Assembly: GCA_029260795.1 (NCBI GenBank) | Contig: JAJDCO010000004.1 | Span: forward strand, 86,698-150,697 | Length of the DNA: 64,000 nucleotides | Origin: Planctomycetota bacterium | GTDB lineage: Bacteria > Planctomycetota > OFTM77 | Direction of reading: 5' to 3' | Shown here: piece by piece, positions 45,148 to 55,800 of the stretch | Position numbering within the stretch: the stretch's first letter is position 1 | Layout: the number at the start of each line of letters is the position of its first letter | Translations under genes and position numbers: made by a program | Notes under the pieces: generated by a model | Told to the model about the DNA's origin: nothing | What the model saw: the letters and a program-made list of their open reading frames with translations, nothing else | Databases searched by the model: none

Positions 45148-47085
45148 ATGCGCAAGAACGAGAAGCTTCTCCTCGGACTCGCCTTCGTCGTGACCCTCGG
45201 GATCGCGGCCTTCGTCTTCTACCAGATGCTGATCGACGTGGACCCGGCAGCCGATGCCGATGTCCGAGCCGCGGAGATCGCCAAGGAAAAGGGCGCCCAG
45301 GCGCCTCCTCTCGAACGGCTGGCGCCCCAGCCCTCTGAGAAGGTCGACGATGGCTCGGACCCGGCCCTGGATATGCCCGAGCTCTTCGGCTCGGTACGAG
45401 GTCGCGTCCTCGATCCTGAGGGCAATGGCATCGCCGGCGCTTCGGTCACGATTCGCTACAGCCCCAGCCCGCTGCTCGGCAACGCGCCGAGCATCTCCGG
45501 CAGCAGAGCGTATCGGGCCAAGACGAACGAAAAGGGCGACTATCGCCTGCCGAGCCTACCTTCAGAGGACTCCTACCAGCTCCGCGTCCTGCATCCAGAC
45601 TTTGCGCGCGCCGAGATCACGGGAATCTCGATTCCCGGTGACGAGGAGGTCCAGCTCGCGGACGTGACGATGGTGCCGGGCGTGCGCATCTATGGGCTCG
45701 TCTACGACGAGGCCGGCCAGGGCATCCCCGAAGCGCGAGTCTGGTTGATCGGGCTCGGCTTCAGCGGTGCTGCCGAGCACGCCGATGCCGCGAAGAACGA
45801 AGGCAGCCTGCGTGAGGTTCTCACGGACAAGGAAGGCCAGTTCGAGTTCCGGAATGCCCAACGCTCGGTGTACTCGATCGATGTGGCCGCCGAGGGCTAT
45901 GCCCAGACGCAGTACAACAACCTCAACCTGATGGGCACGACCGAGCTGCTCGACAAGGAGGTCAACTTCGAGCTGGGATCGGGCGTCTCGATCGAGGGCC
46001 GCGTCGTCGGCAGCGATGGCCGCGCCATTGCCGAAGCCCAGATCAAGGCACACGGCCTCAAGAGCCAGAGCTACACCTCGAAGTCGGATACCGTCTCGGA
46101 CGACGCGGGCTTCTATAAGCTGGCCGGCTTACAGGACGCGATCTATGTGGTGCGAGCCGAAGCGGAAGGCTACTCGCCGTTCACGCATGCTCGCGTCAAG
46201 GCGGGCCTGAGCGGCATCGACTTCACGCTGACGCCGCGCGGCAGCATTCGAGGCGTCGTAGTCGGTCCGACCGGGGCGCCGGTCGGGCGCTTCGGGATCC
46301 GGATCGAGAAGAAGAACCGTCAGAACTTCGCGATGATCAAGAAGCACCCTCAGCAGGATCACCCCGAAGGCAAGTTCTTGATCAACGACCTGGAGCCGGG
46401 CAACTATCGGGTCGCGATTCTCTCGCCCGACTTCGCGTGGGGCTTCTCCGATCCGTTCCCGATCCGCGCCGGCCAGGAGACCGACTCGATCTACATTCAG
46501 CTCTCTCTGGGCGGCACTCTGTCCGGGCGCGTGGTGGACGCGAACGGCGATCCGATCCGAGGTGCGCAGATCGCCCTGCGGAACCCGGAGGACGGGCCGA
46601 ACGTGTTGGCGAACTTCCTCAGGGGAATGATCGATCAGCACAAGTTTCGCGCCGACGTACGGTCGAACGAGAGTGGTCGTTTTCGCTTCGAGCACATCAC
46701 CGAAGGCGAGTACAAGTTCGAGATCCGTCACCCGAAGTTCAGCACCGAGTGGATCGATGGTCTGGCCGTCACGGAAGGCTCCGAGACCAAGCGCGAGGTC
46801 ATCCTGCGCCCGGGTGCCATCATCAAGGGCATCGCTCAGTCGCCCGATGGCGGCCCGCTGCAGAACGGCATGATCTTCGTCCAGAACGTCGCGGCCGGAG
46901 TGAGCCGCCAGACCCGGTCGGACAACAACGGCAACTTCTCGGTCTTCAACCTGCCACCGGGCGAGTACACGGTCTCGAAGTCGCGCGACACGAACAACCC
47001 GTTCAGCGCGGCACTGGAGTCGGCGGACACGCGCAAGACCATCCGCGTCGGACCCGGTGACGTGATCGATCTCGGCGTCTGGTAG
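45148..47085 (+). CDS. Membrane-anchored protein with repeated carboxypeptidase-regulatory-like domains
   Basis: A 645-residue protein. The N-terminus (KLLLGLAFVVTLGIAAFVFYQM) is a TM anchor, followed by a Pro/Glu linker, then about six beta-sandwich repeats of the CarboxypepD_reg type. Each unit has a variant of G-x-V-x-D/G-x-x-G-x-x-I-x-G-A (for example GRVLDPEGNGIAGASVT, GLVYDEAGQGIPEARVW, GRVVDANGDPIRGAQIA) and a later GxYxLxxLxxG strand. Such proteins are surface or periplasmic binding scaffolds. No ribosome-binding site precedes the ATG; the leader is A-rich. Followed by a strong terminator. Confidence 0.85.
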   Translation: MRKNEKLLLGLAFVVTLGIAAFVFYQMLIDVDPAADADVRAAEIAKEKGAQAPPLERLAPQPSEKVDDGSDPALDMPELFGSVRGRVLDPEGNGIAGASVTIRYSPSPLLGNAPSISGSRAYRAKTNEKGDYRLPSLPSEDSYQLRVLHPDFARAEITGISIPGDEEVQLADVTMVPGVRIYGLVYDEAGQGIPEARVWLIGLGFSGAAEHADAAKNEGSLREVLTDKEGQFEFRNAQRSVYSIDVAAEGYAQTQYNNLNLMGTTELLDKEVNFELGSGVSIEGRVVGSDGRAIAEAQIKAHGLKSQSYTSKSDTVSDDAGFYKLAGLQDAIYVVRAEAEGYSPFTHARVKAGLSGIDFTLTPRGSIRGVVVGPTGAPVGRFGIRIEKKNRQNFAMIKKHPQQDHPEGKFLINDLEPGNYRVAILSPDFAWGFSDPFPIRAGQETDSIYIQLSLGGTLSGRVVDANGDPIRGAQIALRNPEDGPNVLANFLRGMIDQHKFRADVRSNESGRFRFEHITEGEYKFEIRHPKFSTEWIDGLAVTEGSETKREVILRPGAIIKGIAQSPDGGPLQNGMIFVQNVAAGVSRQTRSDNNGNFSVFNLPPGEYTVSKSRDTNNPFSAALESADTRKTIRVGPGDVIDLGVW

Positions 47086-47131
47086 GCCCCGAGCCGTCGC
47101 AGCGCCGAGTTCTCCAAGACCCTCTCGAGAG

Positions 47132-47164
47132 GCGAGCGCCCCTGTCCTCGGGGCGCTCGCTTTC
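47132..47164 (+). terminator. Rho-independent-type terminator
   Basis: A perfect 11 bp stem, GCGAGCGCCCC (47132-47142) with GGGGCGCTCGC (47150-47160), a 7-nt loop and a following TTTCGT. It lies 47 nt after the preceding stop codon. Confidence 0.75.
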
Positions 47165-47327
47165 GTCTCGGACCAACCGCCCACTCCTCTGAACCTCCAT
47201 CTCCTGCGCAACCGCCCCGAGACCAATCGACCTTCGTTCCAGTGAAGGTCGCGTGGGCTTCACGCCGAAATGAAACCACTAGGCTGCTCGAGTCGACGAG
47301 TGGTCTCTCGTACGGAGCGTGGAGAGG

Positions 47328-48800
47328 ATGCTCGAGACACGGCGAGGATTGGGCACCGCCCACGAGGCCCAGGGCCCATCGGGTTCATCAGGCTGGCTGG
47401 GAACACACCGCCGGATCATTCTGGCGTTCCGCCTCCTGCTCCTGACCATCCTGTCTCTGATTGCCTGGGGTCAGCGTCAGATAGTCCCCGAGCGCGACTA
47501 CCTGTTCGCACTCGTCGCCGCCTTCGGTGTCTCGAACCTCGCACTGGTGTGGCTGCTTCGGCGAGAGTTCATGGAGCGGCTGTCATCGTGGCTGTTCCTC
47601 TTCGATACGGCCGTCGTCAGCCTGTTCATCTTCTGGGCCGGCGGTGCACGGCAGGAGTTCTTCCTGGCGTACTTCCTCACGATCTTCATCTCGGCGCTCT
47701 CGAGCAGCACCGTGGCGGCCTTCGGCAACACCGTCGTCGTCTCGTGCGTCTACGCGCTGCTCTCGTTCTATGGCAAGACGAGTGACGCGTTCGACTCCGC
47801 CACCTTCTGGATCCGAGTCACGCTGCTCTACGTCACGGCGATGTTCGTCGGCTTCCTCAGCCAGGAGATCAAACGCAGTCGCGACTCGCGCCGCAACGCC
47901 GAGCTGATCCGGGCCGGGCTGGAGAGCCAGCTCTCGGAAGCCGTCCGCGAGCTCCGCGAGAAGAACATCTCCCTCGCCCAGAAGAACGACCGCATCGTCG
48001 AGTTCACCAAGCTGATCACGCACGATCTCAAGAAGCCCGTCACCGTGCTCAAGATGGCCTTCAAGATCCTGTCCGAGGACCCCGAGATCGCCCAGGGCAA
48101 AGCGATCCCGATCCTCGACAATGGCCGAAAGGCGATGAGTTACATGGAAGAGCTCATCCGCGACATCCTCGAAGCCAAGCCCGAGACCTTCGCCGATCCT
48201 GAGCATCGCGGTTGGGAGGAGATCGATCTCGGTGAGCTCGTCGATCAGGTGTGGGAGCGTCTCGACTTCGACGGCGAGTCGGGCTCGGTCGAGTTTCATC
48301 GGGACACATTGCCGACCGTGTTCTGTGACCGGAAGGCCATCACCAAGGTCTTCATGAACTTGATCGGCAACGCCCTGCACTACCTCGGCGACACGAGCCC
48401 GTCGCGGATTCGCGTCACGAGCCGCAAGATGGCAAACGATTACGTCATCGAGGTCTCGGACAACGGCATTGGGATCCCCGAGGAAGATCGAAAGAGCATC
48501 TTCCAGAAGTTCCAGCGCGGCTCCAACAGCCGCGAGACCGCAGGCTCCGGCCTGGGGTTGTACATCGTGCAGAAGATCGCGGCGGCTCACGAAGGGCGCG
48601 TCTGGGCCGAGGAGTCGGACGAAGGCGGTGCCCGCTTGTGTCTTCGTCTCCCCGAGCGGCCGCGTCAGGCCACCGACGAGGTCGACCTGCTCGAGCGCCT
48701 GAGCGCGCAGCCGTCGCCGCGGCTCTCGGCCCCCAAGCTCGTCGAGAGCCAGAGCGCTCGGCCACACCTGCGCACCAAGCTGAAGCTGCCGACGAGCTGA
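47328..48800 (+). CDS. Membrane sensor histidine kinase
   Basis: A 490-residue kinase. Five or six TM helices (about residues 28-180) form an input domain resembling MASE-like modules; a coiled coil follows, then the phosphoacceptor ITHDLKKP (His in HDLKK-P), and the ATPase domain with N-box NLIGNALHYLGD, G1 DNGIGIPEEDRKSIF, F-box FQKFQRGS and G2 GSGLGLYIV. No receiver domain and no response regulator gene is adjacent, so it is an orphan here. ATG at 47328 has GGAG at 10 nt; GTG at 47319 is also in frame. The C-terminal 60 residues are low-complexity and basic. Confidence 0.93.
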   Translation: MLETRRGLGTAHEAQGPSGSSGWLGTHRRIILAFRLLLLTILSLIAWGQRQIVPERDYLFALVAAFGVSNLALVWLLRREFMERLSSWLFLFDTAVVSLFIFWAGGARQEFFLAYFLTIFISALSSSTVAAFGNTVVVSCVYALLSFYGKTSDAFDSATFWIRVTLLYVTAMFVGFLSQEIKRSRDSRRNAELIRAGLESQLSEAVRELREKNISLAQKNDRIVEFTKLITHDLKKPVTVLKMAFKILSEDPEIAQGKAIPILDNGRKAMSYMEELIRDILEAKPETFADPEHRGWEEIDLGELVDQVWERLDFDGESGSVEFHRDTLPTVFCDRKAITKVFMNLIGNALHYLGDTSPSRIRVTSRKMANDYVIEVSDNGIGIPEEDRKSIFQKFQRGSNSRETAGSGLGLYIVQKIAAAHEGRVWAEESDEGGARLCLRLPERPRQATDEVDLLERLSAQPSPRLSAPKLVESQSARPHLRTKLKLPTS

Positions 48801-48923
48801 GCATCGATCCGTGCAACGGACCCGAGTCGAGTCGGTCTCACTTTCTCGACGGTATCGGGGGGCTCACGCGGCATAATCGCGGCAGCGACCGTTCCCTTCC
48901 TCTGACGATTGCGGCTCCCATCG

Positions 48924-49370
48924 GTGACCGAACGCTCTGCCATCCGACGCTGGACTCCATTCGTCGTCTCGCTGCTCTTCTTCGTCGTATTGCTCGTTGG
49001 GCTGCAACGGCTGTTCTTCCGAGTTGAGTTGACTCAGTCGGAGCGCGTCGAGCTCGAGCAGGACGTCGCGGCGTTCTGGAGGGATCGGATCGCGGGACAC
49101 GGGGAGCAGGCTTGGCTGCGACTTGGCGGACGTCTGCGGCGACAGTACTCTCGCGCCGAGTGGCTGCAACGCGAAGCGCAAGTGAGCTACGAGAGCGCCG
49201 AGGCGACGCACCTCGTTTCGGAGCGGCTCGGCCGTGCGCGAGTGACCGTTCGCTTCCGGTGGCGGCTCACTGCCGAGCTGTTCCTCGAAGAGCCTGTGCA
49301 GGAGACGACCGCGGTCGAGATCTGGGAATCGAGCCGTGCCGGTTGGCGGCGAGTCGCCATCGTCGAGTAG
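48924..49370 (+). CDS. Small membrane-anchored protein of unknown function
   Basis: A 148-residue protein with one TM helix (WTPFVVSLLFFVVLLVGLQ, residues 10-28) near the N-terminus and a soluble domain that alternates strands and helices (YSRAEWLQREAQVSYES, VTVRFRWRLTAELFLEE). The topology suggests a periplasmic NTF2- or beta-sandwich-like domain, but I recognise no family. GTG at 48924 seems the best start; a TTG at 48909 is in frame. It lies 123 nt after the histidine kinase. Confidence 0.6.
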   Translation: MTERSAIRRWTPFVVSLLFFVVLLVGLQRLFFRVELTQSERVELEQDVAAFWRDRIAGHGEQAWLRLGGRLRRQYSRAEWLQREAQVSYESAEATHLVSERLGRARVTVRFRWRLTAELFLEEPVQETTAVEIWESSRAGWRRVAIVE

Positions 49371-49431
49371 GTACACTTGCTCGGATGAAGCACCGCTTGC
49401 TCGGCCTTGTAATGCACTGCGATGGACGTTC

Positions 49432-49531
49432 GCTCCGAAGCTCTCGTCACTCGCTCGCCTGCGCGACGAATGGCGGGCGCGGCTCCGAAGGTCTCGTCAC
49501 TTGCACGCCTGCGCGACGAGTGGCCGGCGCA
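49432..49531. repeat. 50 bp tandem repeat, two copies
   Basis: Units 49432-49481 and 49482-49531 match at 44 of 50 positions; both begin GCTCCGAAG. The second ends immediately before the stop codon of the next (minus-strand) gene. The 49371-49531 gap holds no gene. Confidence 0.7.
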
Positions 49532-50203
49532 TCACTTCCCGCGCTTGGTCGCCTTGCGTCTCGTCTTGCTCGGACCGGTCTCCTCGGTGACCGGCGTCAT
49601 GACCACGTCGAGCCCGATGGTCTTCGTCTGGATGTGCCACTCGTCTCGGCGCCAACCGATGATGGTCCGAACGGCTTCCAGCCGGTCGAGCATCTGCTCG
49701 ACGAAGGTCGGCACCATGTCCTCGTACTCTTGCACGAGGTTCAGCTTGCGAGCCAAGAGATCATAGAGCCCGGACACCGGACCGCCGGCCTTGCGTCGCT
49801 CCTTGGGTGCCACGGGGTCGGGTCCCCTCAACGTCAGCGTGAATGACTTGGCCAGCTTGCCCATGGCCGCGAACACGCCATCGCCCAGGCCGATGTACTC
49901 GCGGTGCAAGATCTCGACTGTGCCCCGATGAACTCGTGCAGCTTCGTAGGCGGGCTCCAGCTCGGTCTCGACGAAGGTGGACTGCAAGGCGAGGTTGATG
50001 GCTTTCGCCATGCCTTGCAGCGCTCGCTTCACCGGCACCTCGGTCGGCGAGACGGGCAGAGCCAGATCGACGAGCTCCCCAGCGACGCGCGCCGTCACCT
50101 GATCTCGGACAGCATCGGAACCCGAGACCGCGATGGACAGGTCGCCGAAGCCCTCTCCGGGCTGCCGCCGCGCGGACGGGCCGGCCTTCTTCTTCTTCGC
50201 CAT
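49532..50203 (-). CDS. Unknown protein with basic termini
   Basis: A 223-residue protein I do not recognise. Lys-rich N-terminus (MAKKKKAGPSARRQ) and C-terminus (SKTRRKATKRGK) flank a predicted mixed alpha/beta middle (LSIAVSGSDAVRDQV, AINLALQSTFVETELEPAYEAARVHRG, FTLTLRGPDP). The ends suggest binding to nucleic acid, acidic protein or membrane lipid. It is 27 nt after the HEAT-repeat gene on the same strand, so it probably belongs to the kinase-FHA-HEAT operon. Confidence 0.65.
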   Translation of the reverse strand: MAKKKKAGPSARRQPGEGFGDLSIAVSGSDAVRDQVTARVAGELVDLALPVSPTEVPVKRALQGMAKAINLALQSTFVETELEPAYEAARVHRGTVEILHREYIGLGDGVFAAMGKLAKSFTLTLRGPDPVAPKERRKAGGPVSGLYDLLARKLNLVQEYEDMVPTFVEQMLDRLEAVRTIIGWRRDEWHIQTKTIGLDVVMTPVTEETGPSKTRRKATKRGK

Positions 50204-50230
50204 CTTCGAGTCTCCACTCTTCGCCGTATA

Positions 50231-52363
50231 TCAGCGCCAACGCTCGTTCGATTCCCCGTCGAGCACGTCCGATCGATACAGTCGCGCTTCCCAGGCCACG
50301 CGATCCACCTCCGCGCGAATCGAATCCAAGACCTCGCCGAATCCACCGCTCGCCGAGTGGGCCAATCGTATCAGTCGATCCCGCAAGCGGCGGAGGTCGT
50401 CGTCGGCACCTTCCCGCGCGAGCCGCCTTGCCAGTGCTCGCCATCCGTGTCGCCCCAGCTGCTGAAGCGTCTCTTCTCCACGCTCGAAGCCGCGCTCCAA
50501 CGCGATCCCGAACTCGCGACTGGCGACATCCGGGCGCCAGGTCTCGGCCAACGCGGCCGCCGCCCAGGAAGCGAACGGCTCGTCTGCTGACTCAAAGGCA
50601 CGACGAAGTGCACCGAGCACCTCTCGCTGCTCGACAACGTCGACGGGCTGCTCCGAAGTGGGGCGCTCCTGGAGCAGCACGGCGGCGACCCAGCGCAATG
50701 GATCGCTCGACGTGCCGCGTCCCAACGAGGCGCGAAGAGAGGCGCGGACCTCGGACTCGAAGACAGACTCCGGAAGAGCTGCCCCCAGGGCCCGCAGCCG
50801 GATGGCCGCCTCCCGGTCTCCTAGCCCGGTCAGCACACGAATCGCACGGTTCAGACGCTTCTGAGCTTCCGGCTCCGATTGGGAGTACCGATCGCCCAGC
50901 ATCCGGCCCAGTGCCAAGCAAACGCTCGGATCCGTTTCGCGTGCCATGACGGTCGAGACGAGCTCCAAGGTTGGCGTCAGATCCATCACGGCAACGCCCC
51001 CCAATGCGATGGCAGCGCGCCGTCGCACGCTCGCCGAGGTCGATTCCAGGAGCGGGGCAATCCACTCGAGCCCGCCTTCGACCATTCCGCGAGCCAACGC
51101 CTTTGCCGCCGCGGTGCCGAGCCGATCTTCTCGAGCCAAGGCCGGAACCAGAAGCTCGAGGTCCAGCTCGTCCATTGGGTGGTCGATCGCTCCGCGCGCG
51201 GCGATCACCCCGGGAAGAACGGCACCGGACTTGAGCACCGCGGCAATCTCCTTTCGGAGAAACGGAAGCTCAGCCGACGTGCCGACCTTGCCCAGCAAGC
51301 GCAAGCGGCTGGCACGCGCTCCCGGCGACGCCGCTGCAAACGACGGCGTCAGGAGCTGCCGGAGCACCGGAGGCTCCGCGACCGCCAGCAGTAACTCGAT
51401 GCCACGCCGAAGGCGCTCATCCGGTGTCTCGAGTGCATCGATCAACTGACCCACGAGCGCCGGCTCCTCGATTCGAGTCGGTCGACTGCCCGACCCCGCC
51501 AAGCCCCAGAGCCCCACCTCGGATTCGGCCTCGACGCGACTCGCGATCCGCGCGCAGAAGAAGCGGTGGAGCACCGACAGGCCCAGGGCACCGACGTCCC
51601 AAGCCGCGGCTCGTCGCTGATCGGCGTCGGGCGACTCGACCGCGATCAGCAGATCGACGAAAAGGCGTGCGCCTCCGTCCGGAGAGCGCCGTTCCGGTAC
51701 TGTCATGGCCAGGAATGGCTCGCAAGCGATGTCGTCCAGTCCGTTTTGCTGGAGCGTCTCTCGCAAGAGCGCATCGATCGGAGACGGAAAGGCGTCCGCT
51801 TCGATCTCGAACTGAACCTCGAGGGACGAGAAGGCCCGCGGCAAGGTCGGGTCGAGAATCGGGATCAAGGAGCCACCGCTGGCCTGGACGGCATCGGCCA
51901 GGTCTCGAAACGTGAGCGGCTGGGGCAGGCGCCAGGGCAACCGCGCGTCGCGAAACCGAGGGCGCCAGGCGAACGTGGTCTCGGGGTCCCAGCGAGGAAA
52001 GGATTCCTCGAACACTCGCGTCGCAACCCACTCGGCGAGCTGGCGAGTCGACAGGTCGTCGGCCGAGAGGACCGGAACGATCGCACTCAAGCCGTGAGGG
52101 TGTCGAGCCAAGACCTCCGCCGCGTGTCGCCGGGTCTCGAGCGAGGCGGCGCCGGCGAGCCGAACGAGCTCGGGCAAGTCCGCGTCGGCGAGGGGTGGGG
52201 AGCTCTCGAACCAACGCTTGGCCTCGGACCGCACCTCGAACTCGGGATGCCCGAGGTCACGAAGCCGATCTCGCCAGTCCTGGGCAAAGAGCGGCGCGAC
52301 ACCGATGCCGAGCAGTGCGAGCACCATCCCGCCCGCGTGGGCGCGACGCCGGCCAGCTGTCAC
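50231..52363 (-). CDS. Exported HEAT-repeat-like helical protein
   Basis: A 710-residue protein with a signal peptide (basic TAGRRRAHAGG, then MVLALLGIGVAPLFAQ). Helical-pair repeats are evident: for example LVRLAGAASLETRRHAAEVLARHP, RLLGKVGTSAELPFLRKEIA, LEWIAPLLESTSASVRRRAAIALGG. The arrangement is typical of HEAT repeats forming a curved scaffold for protein partners. GTG at 52363 overlaps the FHA gene stop (GTGA), which fixes the start. It is coupled to an FHA protein and a Ser/Thr kinase, suggesting a structural or sensory envelope component. Confidence 0.75.
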   Translation of the reverse strand: MTAGRRRAHAGGMVLALLGIGVAPLFAQDWRDRLRDLGHPEFEVRSEAKRWFESSPPLADADLPELVRLAGAASLETRRHAAEVLARHPHGLSAIVPVLSADDLSTRQLAEWVATRVFEESFPRWDPETTFAWRPRFRDARLPWRLPQPLTFRDLADAVQASGGSLIPILDPTLPRAFSSLEVQFEIEADAFPSPIDALLRETLQQNGLDDIACEPFLAMTVPERRSPDGGARLFVDLLIAVESPDADQRRAAAWDVGALGLSVLHRFFCARIASRVEAESEVGLWGLAGSGSRPTRIEEPALVGQLIDALETPDERLRRGIELLLAVAEPPVLRQLLTPSFAAASPGARASRLRLLGKVGTSAELPFLRKEIAAVLKSGAVLPGVIAARGAIDHPMDELDLELLVPALAREDRLGTAAAKALARGMVEGGLEWIAPLLESTSASVRRRAAIALGGVAVMDLTPTLELVSTVMARETDPSVCLALGRMLGDRYSQSEPEAQKRLNRAIRVLTGLGDREAAIRLRALGAALPESVFESEVRASLRASLGRGTSSDPLRWVAAVLLQERPTSEQPVDVVEQREVLGALRRAFESADEPFASWAAAALAETWRPDVASREFGIALERGFERGEETLQQLGRHGWRALARRLAREGADDDLRRLRDRLIRLAHSASGGFGEVLDSIRAEVDRVAWEARLYRSDVLDGESNERWR

Positions 52364-52821
52364 GACGAAGAGCCGTGCTCGGTCGCCGACTCGTGGTCAT
52401 CCTCCCACTCGAGGACGAATTGCTCATGCCCCATCCGGATCTCGTAGCGCCGCTGAGACAAGTCCGAAATGACGAGCTTGCGGACTCGCCGATCGTTCAC
52501 CCAAGTGCCGTTGAGGCTCAGGTCCCGGATCTCGATCATGCTCTCGTGGCAGTAGTTGATCCGAAAGTGTCGCCGGGAGACACCGGCGAGATGACGATCG
52601 TTGCGACGGACATCCGATGGAGCTTCCCGGTATCGCCGGCAGCCCTTGATCGAAAAGTCGCACGCGCGGCTGCGCCCGACGACGACCTCGTCTCCCTTGT
52701 CGAGGAGAAAGACCTCGCCGTCGAAGTACCCGTTCAAGCCACGCAGCATCAGCCGGCGCTCTTGGGTAGCTTCCCGCTCTGGAGCCGACGTGCTCGACAT
52801 GTTTCCTGGTTCGATGCTCAT
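52360..52821 (-). CDS. FHA-domain protein
   Basis: A 153-residue cytosolic protein with one FHA domain: GDEVVVGRSRACDFSI, VSRRHFRI and SLNGTWVNDRRV are the GR, SxxH and NG motifs that bind phospho-threonine. The insert between the GR and SRRH motifs (GCRRYREAPSDVRRND) is longer than usual. Likely reads phosphorylation by the adjacent kinase, 18 nt upstream. ATG at 52821 is taken; ATG at 52800 has AGGA just before it and may be the true start. Its stop overlaps the HEAT gene start. Confidence 0.88.
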   Translation of the reverse strand: MSIEPGNMSSTSAPEREATQERRLMLRGLNGYFDGEVFLLDKGDEVVVGRSRACDFSIKGCRRYREAPSDVRRNDRHLAGVSRRHFRINYCHESMIEIRDLSLNGTWVNDRRVRKLVISDLSQRRYEIRMGHEQFVLEWEDDHESATEHGSSS

Positions 52822-52839
52822 GGTTCTATACCGGAGATT

Positions 52840-55800
52840 CTATCTGCGAGCCAGGCGACCCGTCAGCGTAATATTGTCCAGAATCGCGGGATGGAAGGCC
52901 CGGATCTCGAGCTGAGCGAACGGCGGAAGACTCCGAAACTCCGCTCGCGGGATCTCGCGATGCCAGATGGGATGCTTATCCAATGACAAAGCGAGCTTGA
53001 GCTGGGAACCGGACGGGATAACTTCCAAAGCGATCTCATAGGTCACACCCCATCCCGACATGAGATCCGAAGTCGGAACTTCGTCCGAGAGGAAGAGCCT
53101 GGACGACGGAAGGTTGGAAGCCGGGTCCCCGAGCCAGCTTCCGACTCGCCTCTGCCGGCTCCAGAGGCCGACATTGATCCCGTAGATCGAGATCGTCAAG
53201 AACTCCGGATCGATGTCCTTCGGTGCTCGGTAGTCGAACGATATCGTGAACGGCTCGGAGTTGGTCAGCACGTCGAACGCCTTCAGGCTCCGATTCTCGC
53301 GCGCCGGATGCCGGATGCCGTAGCCCCGCGTGAAGAGGTTGCCTCGGTCCGGACGGCGACTCTCGAGCTGGCTGGCGTTCAGCGTCCAGATCTCGGGATT
53401 CCGGTCCCAATCCTCGAGCTGATCGACCTGCTCGAAGTTGTACACCACCTGGATCACGCCCGCACTCGCGTCGATGAACTTCACCGCCCCGTGGAACGGG
53501 TCACGAATCTGCTCCTCGGCCCGTGCGCGCTCCAGATTGCCATTTAGCAGCTGACGATTCCGGAGCAGCCCGTCGCGATTGATCGTATCCAAGCCCAACG
53601 ATTGATAGCGTTCGGCGAACAGCTCCTTGATCAGGTCCAGCGCCTTTTCCAGGCTCGCCGCATCTCCTTGATCCGACAGCGCCTCGATCTCGGCTAGCTT
53701 CAGGTCGACCGCTGCACGCAGCTGCTCCTCGCTCAGGGTTGCTGCCTCGATCTTCTCGCGGATCAGTGCCCAAAGACGTTGGGCATCCCCGAGAAGCGGT
53801 TCGGAATCCGCTGCGGCCAGCAGGGGTTCGAGCGCCCGTTGCGCCGGCTCGGGCTGTCCCTCGAAGTAGAGGAAGGCCGCCCTTCCGAGATCGAGCTCGG
53901 TGGCCGGCGACGGATCCCGCTCGCGAAACCCGGCGGCCCAGATCAGGAGCTGGTCGCGATGGACGTCCTCGAAGGCCAACGTTTGAATCGGCCGCGTCGG
54001 GAGCTGCTGATTGGTACCCGTGAGGTGCCAATCGGGGGCTGCCGTCTCGACCCGCGTCACGATGTAGCGTCGGCCGACGCCCTTGCGGTCCTGGACGTTG
54101 ACGGTCGTGTTGTCTCGAACTCGTCGCCGCAGCTCCTCGAAGGCCGACGTCACGAAGGCTTCCTGAGCTCCGATCAGACGCGACCAGAACTCGGGCTCGC
54201 GTTGAGCTTGGGGAAGCAGCTGCCGCAGTGAATCGACGCGATGGCGTGCTTCCGCAGTTCGGCGAGAGGAGAGCAGCTGGGTCAACGGCTCTCGCGCCTC
54301 GATCGCGAACTTCTCGTCCGACCGCTCTCGCCGTTGACGGTCGAAGTCTTCGCGAAGCTGCGCCAGGCGATCCCCGGACCGCCGCTCGAACGTCTGACGA
54401 TCGTCCCTCAGCAAGCCCGCCAGCTCGCCACTCGTCGTGCGCCCGATCCACCCACTCAGCGGCTCGCCCGCTCGCTCGAACTCGTCTTGGATACTGAGCT
54501 CAACGAGGCCGGCCCAGGCGCTGTCGAAGCGCTGCTGAAGCTCGTCCAAGATCTTCTGAAGCCGTGCGCGGCTGGCTCGCTCGATCGTCCGCGTCGAACG
54601 CTCCTCGAGCTGCGCGAGCTGCTGCTCGAGCTCGGCGTTCACCGGATCGGGGACCTCGGTCAGCCGGATCAACGTCTCGCCGACCGACTCGCTTTCCAGC
54701 TCGCGCACTCGCTCCTGAAGCTGCTCCAACAGCAGCTCCAAGGACCCGACATCCGGCAGACGGGTGGCAAAGCTCTCCTCGGTGTCGCGAAGAAGCTTGA
54801 GGAAGCCCGCCTGAAAAGAGCCGATGGCATCTCGGCGCTTCGGCTCGAACTGGCGGTGAGCCGCCCCGAGGCTCTCTTTCCACAGCTCCGCTGCCAACCC
54901 GCTCCGTGGCGGGCCATCGGTCGCACGCAACCGACGCTCGAGGATGCGAATGGCGGCACTGCCTGCGGGATCGAACATTCGTGCGTAGGTCTCGGTGTTC
55001 AGGCGATCCAAGGAGCCCGTGCTGCTCGGAGGCCGCGTCAGTCTCACCTGCGCGACCGACTGCGAAAGCTCCTCGGCAATCGCTTCGAACTCGCCACGCA
55101 GGTCGGCCGCGAGACGCTGGCGCCTCTGCAGGAGCCCTTCTCCGATGGCGGGCTCGGACACCGATTGCAGCTCCGACTCGACGAGTCGAAGTGCTTCGAT
55201 CGGATTCGGGGCGCGCTCGATCCGAGCGTCCAGCTCGGACCAGAAGGCCAGCGAAGCGTCGACTTCGTCCGGCGGCTTCGAGTCTTCCTGCCACAAGAGC
55301 CACCCGGTGACGATGGCGGCCACCGCCACCATGATGATCGCAGCGGCTTGCAGCCGCTTCGATCTCTTCTCTCGCGGAGGAACCCAGGGTGCCGGCGTGC
55401 CTCCCGCCTGAACCGCCTCGAGATCGGCGAGCAGCTCGGCCGCGTTCGCGTAGCGTTCGGTCACGTCCCGTTGCAGCATGCGGCGAAGCACGCTCGCCAA
55501 GCCGGGATCGAGGTCCGGCCGCCGCTTGGCGATATCGACCACGTTTCCAGCCAGCACGGCGGCGACGACCTGCCCCAAGGTCTTTCCCTGGAACGGCGGC
55601 TCACCGGACGCCAGATGATAGAGACTGGCACCGAGCGAGAAGATGTCGCTGCGCCCGTCGACGGACTTCGGATCGAGGAGCTGCTCGGGCGAGATGTACT
55701 GCGGCGTGCCGACGGTGGCTTCATCGCGGGTCAGGGCCGGATCGATCTCCCGCTTGGCGAGACCGAGATCGGTGAGCTTGGCCAGGCCCGCCGTCGTGAG

